This document shows positions 60,352 to 64,000 of a stretch of DNA of 64,000 bases, piece after piece. This DNA is from Ammoniphilus oxalaticus (GTDB lineage: Bacteria; Bacillota; Bacilli; Aneurinibacillales; RAOX-1), in contig NZ_MCHY01000002.1 in the NCBI RefSeq assembly GCF_003609605.1, positions 95,616 through 159,615 of the forward strand. Reading direction: 5' to 3'. Every line of letters starts with the position of its first letter. Positions within the stretch are counted from its first letter, which is position 1. A program made the position numbers and the translations under genes. Under the pieces are notes generated by a model that had not been told where the DNA came from, made no database searches, and was given only the letters and a program-made list of their open reading frames with translations.

Positions 60352-60993
60352 TTATCGAGTGCGGCGTTTTTGTTTGCCGAATGGATCAAAAAAAGATGAT
60401 TGTCGTTGGCCCTGATTTGAAACACGTCGTTGGGAAGGGACCGACTTTCGCTTGATCGGCTGACTATACTGCTCGAGTAATTGCACAGCTTGACGCAATG
60501 GAAACGTGTCCGTCGGATTACGAAAGTCTTCGCTCCATTCTCCGAGGTGGGGCAATTCGAGAAGATCTTCACGGGTGGAAATGATGTGAAAGCCATATTC
60601 TTCAACTTTGACCAACGTATTGCATGTTTGTTGATGAAATTTGCTTGGATTGGGTGATTGTTGTAACCCGACCTTCTCGGCTTTTCCTTCGGTAATCAAC
60701 TTTTCGATAACATCTGTTTTCAATTGATAGAGTTTTTGGGGTTGTGGGCTTGTTTTAGCGTGACGATTGACGACAAAGAGCGCTTTTGCTAAATTTCCGA
60801 TTGTTGGTTGTAAACGCGTTGTTTTTCGACTTGGGATGGGGACTGAATCTTTCAGACTAAACAGATAAAAAATGCGATTTTTATCCTTCAGTTTCGCGAT
60901 GGGGGAACCTGTTGGGATTTTGCCTATTTTTTGTAGTTCTTCTTTTGTCTTATAACTGGCTGGCACTTGTTCCTTCTTCGTAAATAGCTTCAA
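60352..60993 (-). CDS. YkyB-family protein with extended termini
   Basis: This 213-residue protein carries the YkyB core: LQPTIGNLAKALFVVNRHAK, KLYQLKTDVIEKLI, HQQTCNTLVKVEEYGFHI, and the LPHLGEW and RNPTDTFPL segments. It is preceded by about 65 and followed by about 40 additional residues, compared with roughly 150 in Bacillus subtilis YkyB. The function of the family is unknown. GGAGGAA lies before the ATG. The C-terminus is basic and Arg/Gln-rich. Confidence 0.82.
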   Translation of the reverse strand: MKLFTKKEQVPASYKTKEELQKIGKIPTGSPIAKLKDKNRIFYLFSLKDSVPIPSRKTTRLQPTIGNLAKALFVVNRHAKTSPQPQKLYQLKTDVIEKLITEGKAEKVGLQQSPNPSKFHQQTCNTLVKVEEYGFHIISTREDLLELPHLGEWSEDFRNPTDTFPLRQAVQLLEQYSQPIKRKSVPSQRRVSNQGQRQSSFFDPFGKQKRRTR

Positions 60994-61158
60994 AAATAAT
61001 TCCTCCTTTCCCCACGCTCTCCTCTTATTTTACCATATTACATGGGGTTCTTGTCCAATTTTGCCCAAATCTTTTTACCATATATTAAAAGTGTCATAGG
61101 CTGGTCCAATCGGAGACAAAAGGAATCCCGACTCGCGAGGCAAGTCGGATCAATCGCT

Positions 61159-61470
61159 TTACACGTCGTCGGGTCCTTTTACCGCAGGATAAACAGGCCG
61201 ATTGTTTGCTTCTTCCTCGCTCGGTTCAGGCGACTCGTATTCCCGTTTTTTAACCTGAGTATAGACCCCGCTCGCGGTTAAGCCAATCAGTAAGGCCAAC
61301 GTTGATTTTTCAACGAGCCAAGTCGGGATCGAGACGAAGTAGACACCTACAAATAAGGCAATCACCGCTCGAAAGCGACTGGGGATCATAAACGCATTGC
61401 CGACCACCGAAACGAAGGCGGCGACAACTGCGGAGATAGTAGCAATATCTACATAAACGTTCTCAAACAT
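61159..61470 (-). CDS. Small membrane protein, holin-like
   Basis: This 103-residue protein has two or three hydrophobic helices (ISAVVAAFVSVVGNAF, FRAVIALFVGVYFVSIPTWL, TLALLIGLTASGVYT) and a short acidic, proline-rich cytoplasmic tail. The size and topology resemble small phage holins, but no lysis gene or phage genes are near, so a cellular role is equally possible. GGTGGAG precedes the ATG. It is monocistronic. Confidence 0.75.
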   Translation of the reverse strand: MFENVYVDIATISAVVAAFVSVVGNAFMIPSRFRAVIALFVGVYFVSIPTWLVEKSTLALLIGLTASGVYTQVKKREYESPEPSEEEANNRPVYPAVKGPDDV

Positions 61471-61551
61471 GCGATCTCCACCTTTAATGGAAATTTATGC
61501 GCTTATTGGCTACCGTATTCCTTTTAATAAAAAAGGTGAAGAGACCGCCCC

Positions 61552-63099
61552 CTACGGGTCGGCCTCCTCTTTGATCGGCGCATAGTTAACGCCCCGCGTA
61601 TAATTGTTAACCGCATTCCAGAGCAAAAACTCTTCAACGCCCTCATCTAACAACGCTTGGACTTGCTGCTCAACTTCGCGCGGGCCGTAAGAGAGATAAT
61701 TCCCCTTCCCTAGCCAGGACGCTGTAAAGTCTTGTAACCAGGGCCTTGAGATCGGCGGGTTTTCAAGCTCAGCTAACTTTTCCTTTTCCACCTTCATGTA
61801 TTCCCGCGTCAATCGATACGGCTCGAGATCCGGTTTGGCGATATTAAAGTAACCCGGCCCCCAGTGACTCGGGTAAATCATGGAGCTGATCACATCGACC
61901 TGATCGCTAATTTCCTTGAAGTTTTGTCCAATCCCAGGCGCCTCCGGCAACGTGGCCGCATAACCGAAAATATCGACCGACACATCGACCCCATACGGAG
62001 CTAACTGCTCGCGGGCGTAGCGGACAAAATCCGTTACCGCGCTCACCCGCGCTTTCACCGCATCATAGACGGGCTCAGGCGGTGGCGGAGTCGACGGAAA
62101 TGGTTCGTTGTTGGAGGCGGCTGTCGTTTCGGTCGCTCTTTCATCTGAAGGCGAATTGGTGATCGCATCTCGTTGTTCAATCTTTTGCGGCGGACCGCTT
62201 GGTATCATTTTAAAAGCTGGGATGGATCGGGGCGATGAACCGACTGGCGCGCCCTCGTTATGGATCGGTTTTGTGTTCGTCGCGCGCATCTCTCGCTCCT
62301 GCTCTTGCTCCCACAACACTAACTCCTTTTCCCACTCTTGCATCAACCGCGGTTCAAGCTCCTCTTTTGAATAGGCGCCCATCGAATAAGTCAGTGTCTG
62401 ATCTCTCGTCTCAAATCCTTCAGGAAAACGGACATAGTCGAATTGAATCTCGCGAAAACCGAGTTCCGCCGCTAGCTTAGCGATTTCGATATTATGCTCC
62501 CAAACCGATTTTAAAAACGGGTTCACGAATGCCTCTCCACGCCGATTTTTCCACACTTGACCCGCTTGTTGAAAAGAAGTCTCCGGTTTCTCGGCAGCTA
62601 AAACTGAATCCTTAAAAACAACAATCCGCGCAATCGGGTAAATTTGATGTTCGGAAAGCTTCTCAAGCAATGCCTTCGGGTCCGCAATATAATTTTTGCT
62701 AAACGGGGCCCACTCTCCTTCAAGCGAATACGTAATCCAACCGTAGTCATCTTTGATATCGATAACCATCGCATTCAATTCCGTTTCATCGACCAACGCA
62801 ATCAGTTCATCCAGCTTCGCCCCTCCCGCCGAATGCGCCGTGACATAAATGCCGCGCACGGCGTCAGGATACGTAAAAGAAGGGATGTCCGCTTTTTCCG
62901 CTGTCTCTTCATCAGGTAGCTCGCTAGCATGAGCTCCTTTTGCTTGAGTCAGCCCGTTCGGATCAGTGAACGCCTGCCAACTAAATTGTTCACGGGTCAT
63001 GTCGGGAGAAACGGGTTCAACTGTAGTCTGCTGCGAACAACCCGAGACGGTAAAACCAAGTAAAGCCGATGCGAATAAGATGCTCCAATTTTTTCTCAA
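61552..63099 (-). CDS. Putative glycoside hydrolase lipoprotein (DUF4015) with internal insertion
   Basis: This 515-residue exported lipoprotein starts at TTG 63099, 8 nt after GAGGGG, with lipobox FTVSGCSQ. A TIM-barrel DUF4015 domain shows RGIYVTAHSAGG, AMVIDIKDDYG, YPIARIVVFKD, IQFDYVRFPEGF and ISSMIYPSHWGPG. Between YSMGAYSKEELEP and VRYAREQLAPYG lie about 100 extra residues (around 244-344), low in complexity and rich in Glu, Pro, Ser and Thr. The usual family length is about 400. The glycan substrate is unknown. Confidence 0.85.
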   Translation of the reverse strand: MRKNWSILFASALLGFTVSGCSQQTTVEPVSPDMTREQFSWQAFTDPNGLTQAKGAHASELPDEETAEKADIPSFTYPDAVRGIYVTAHSAGGAKLDELIALVDETELNAMVIDIKDDYGWITYSLEGEWAPFSKNYIADPKALLEKLSEHQIYPIARIVVFKDSVLAAEKPETSFQQAGQVWKNRRGEAFVNPFLKSVWEHNIEIAKLAAELGFREIQFDYVRFPEGFETRDQTLTYSMGAYSKEELEPRLMQEWEKELVLWEQEQEREMRATNTKPIHNEGAPVGSSPRSIPAFKMIPSGPPQKIEQRDAITNSPSDERATETTAASNNEPFPSTPPPPEPVYDAVKARVSAVTDFVRYAREQLAPYGVDVSVDIFGYAATLPEAPGIGQNFKEISDQVDVISSMIYPSHWGPGYFNIAKPDLEPYRLTREYMKVEKEKLAELENPPISRPWLQDFTASWLGKGNYLSYGPREVEQQVQALLDEGVEEFLLWNAVNNYTRGVNYAPIKEEADP

Positions 63100-63241
63100 G
63101 GTCGTTTCCCCTCTTTTATACATTGGTTATCTATCTGTCATTTGATAGGTCAATGCTCCTATATTTCATTCTATGCTTGACCAACCTGTATAATGAAGCG
63201 AAAATATAACGACAATTATAAAAAAGGAGAGAAATAAGCTT

Positions 63242-63895
63242 ATGATTAAAAAACTATCACTGCTACTACTTACGCTCGGTTTGTTAACCGCTTGCGGCGG
63301 CGCCAAAGAGAAAGTCGAGGAAGATATTATCACCGATCCAAATCGCGGCGAAACGTCAACAAAATCATGGGACACCCCGCCTGAAATGGCAATCGAAACG
63401 GGGCAAAAACTGAAGGCGATCATTGAAACATCAAAAGGAGACATGAAAGTGGAGTTGTTTGCTGATGACGCTCCGAAAACAGTCAATAACTTCGTCTTCT
63501 TAGCAAAAGAAGACTTCTACAATAATGTCGTCTTCCATCGCATCATGAAAGATTTTATGATTCAAACAGGGGATCCAACAGGCACGGGCATGGGCGGACC
63601 TGGCTATACGTTTGAAGATGAGCTGCCATCCCCCTACTCTTACGATAAGGGAATCGTGGCGATGGCCAATGCCGGAGCAAATACGAATAGTAGCCAGTTT
63701 TTCATTTGCAGTGGACCCGATTGTGCGCGAAGCCTAAATCCAAATCCCAATTATACGATCTTCGGGCGCGTGATTGAGGGAGAAGACGTTCTCGACCAAC
63801 TCGCCAGCACCCCTGTAAAAGCGGGACCTACCGGGGAACCGAGTCAACCGACAGAGGAAGTGTACATTAAGCAAATTGTGATTGAGGAAGAATAG
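63242..63895 (+). CDS. Peptidyl-prolyl cis-trans isomerase (cyclophilin) lipoprotein
   Basis: This 217-residue exported foldase has a signal peptide with lipobox LLTACGG. Its cyclophilin domain (from residue 57) has DAPKTVNNFVFLAKEDFY, VVFHRIMKDFMIQTGDP (catalytic Arg), NAGANTNSSQFFI and FGRVIEGEDVLD. It presumably assists folding of exported proteins at the outer face of the membrane. AAGGAGAG precedes the ATG. It is divergent from the glycoside-hydrolase-like lipoprotein gene and ends at a terminator. Confidence 0.9.
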   Translation: MIKKLSLLLLTLGLLTACGGAKEKVEEDIITDPNRGETSTKSWDTPPEMAIETGQKLKAIIETSKGDMKVELFADDAPKTVNNFVFLAKEDFYNNVVFHRIMKDFMIQTGDPTGTGMGGPGYTFEDELPSPYSYDKGIVAMANAGANTNSSQFFICSGPDCARSLNPNPNYTIFGRVIEGEDVLDQLASTPVKAGPTGEPSQPTEEVYIKQIVIEEE

Positions 63896-63907
63896 CAGAA
63901 GGAAAAG

Positions 63908-63935
63908 GGGGCTGAGTTTCAGCCTCTTTTTTATG
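63908..63935 (+). terminator. Terminator of the cyclophilin gene
   Basis: GGCTGA/TCAGCC with flanking G-T pairs form a short stem with a 3-nt loop, followed by TCTTTTTT. Confidence 0.75.
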
Positions 63936-63947
63936 GGAGGCAGCATT

Positions 63948-64000
63948 GTGAGGCGGAGCTTCAGGACGCGGATGGAGGGGATTTCGGAGAAAATGCGGCC
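63948..64000 (+). CDS. Possible gene start running off the right edge
   Basis: GTG 63948 lies 7 nt after GGGAGG, and the frame (RRSFRTRMEGISEKMR) stays open to the window end. The 17 codons are too few to identify a product. The start could be spurious. Confidence 0.35.
   Translation, partial: MRRSFRTRMEGISEKMR

Noticed and set aside
61159..61470. Phage holin as evidence of a prophage
   Set aside because: Size and helices resemble holins, but no endolysin, structural or integrase genes are within the window.
1..64000. tRNA, rRNA, CRISPR arrays or complete insertion sequences
   Set aside because: No cloverleaf-like sequence, rRNA segment, regularly spaced repeats or transposase frame was seen by eye on either strand.

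Overview
The window reads as a chromosome segment of an aerobic, endospore-forming Gram-positive of the Bacillales, most likely Paenibacillaceae or Aneurinibacillus-like. The grounds are strong Shine-Dalgarno sites, heavy use of TTG and GTG starts, sporulation and germination genes (SpoIIP, a SleB-type hydrolase), the yhaO/yhaN pair, YkyB, YdjO, YitT and UPF0180 families, and parE/parC. The left third carries an oxalate/glyoxylate assimilation cluster, which suggests an oxalotroph such as Ammoniphilus; that genus guess is inference. No rRNA, tRNA, CRISPR array or intact insertion sequence was seen.

Layout. 1-4.0 kb: a kinase-like gene cut by the left edge, an esterase, and a three-gene ABC importer for quaternary-ammonium-type osmoprotectants. 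4.6-13.6 kb: the carboxylate cluster, all on the minus strand: IclR regulator, tartronate semialdehyde reductase, glyoxylate carboligase, a dedicated acyl carrier protein, a PanE-family reductase, an AAE3/oxalyl-CoA-synthetase-like ligase, and a second ligase copy interrupted by one in-frame TAA. The intact ligase operon and the gcl operon share near-identical promoters (TTGATT-17 bp-TAGTAT) followed by GAAAY-N3-RTTTC palindromes, so one regulator, probably the neighbouring IclR protein, may control both. The inferred route is oxalate to an activated oxalyl thioester (CoA or ACP), to glyoxylate, to tartronate semialdehyde, to glycerate.

14-31 kb: SelO, a GNAT, a tandem set of three related small proteins, an M48 protease, a HAD/ACT pair, a thioredoxin, an unrecognised selenoprotein of the SelW/Rdx family (in-frame TGA at a CxxU motif), a LysR gene divergent from leuCD, an aromatic-acid-exporter-like protein, an M16 peptidase, a sodium symporter remnant and a glucosaminidase.

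31-42 kb: a DNA-repair neighbourhood. It holds an HRDC-domain protein, YhaN/YhaO (SbcCD-like), and a second four-gene system in which a Rad50/SbcC-type ATPase is split into a Walker A half ending in a zinc hook, a small coiled coil and a Walker B half, next to its own metallophosphoesterase and followed upstream by a membrane-anchored nuclease-like protein. 42-64 kb: topoisomerase IV, an S1-domain protein, phosphatidylserine decarboxylase, a double P-loop ATPase, Hsp20, PyrB, a truncated globin, a thioesterase, a two-component system, SpoIIP, a glycoside-hydrolase-like lipoprotein with a large insertion, and a cyclophilin lipoprotein.

The items most worth follow-up are the oxalate cluster with its private ACP, the split Rad50-like operon, the hidden selenoprotein, the shared operator set and the tandem small paralogs.
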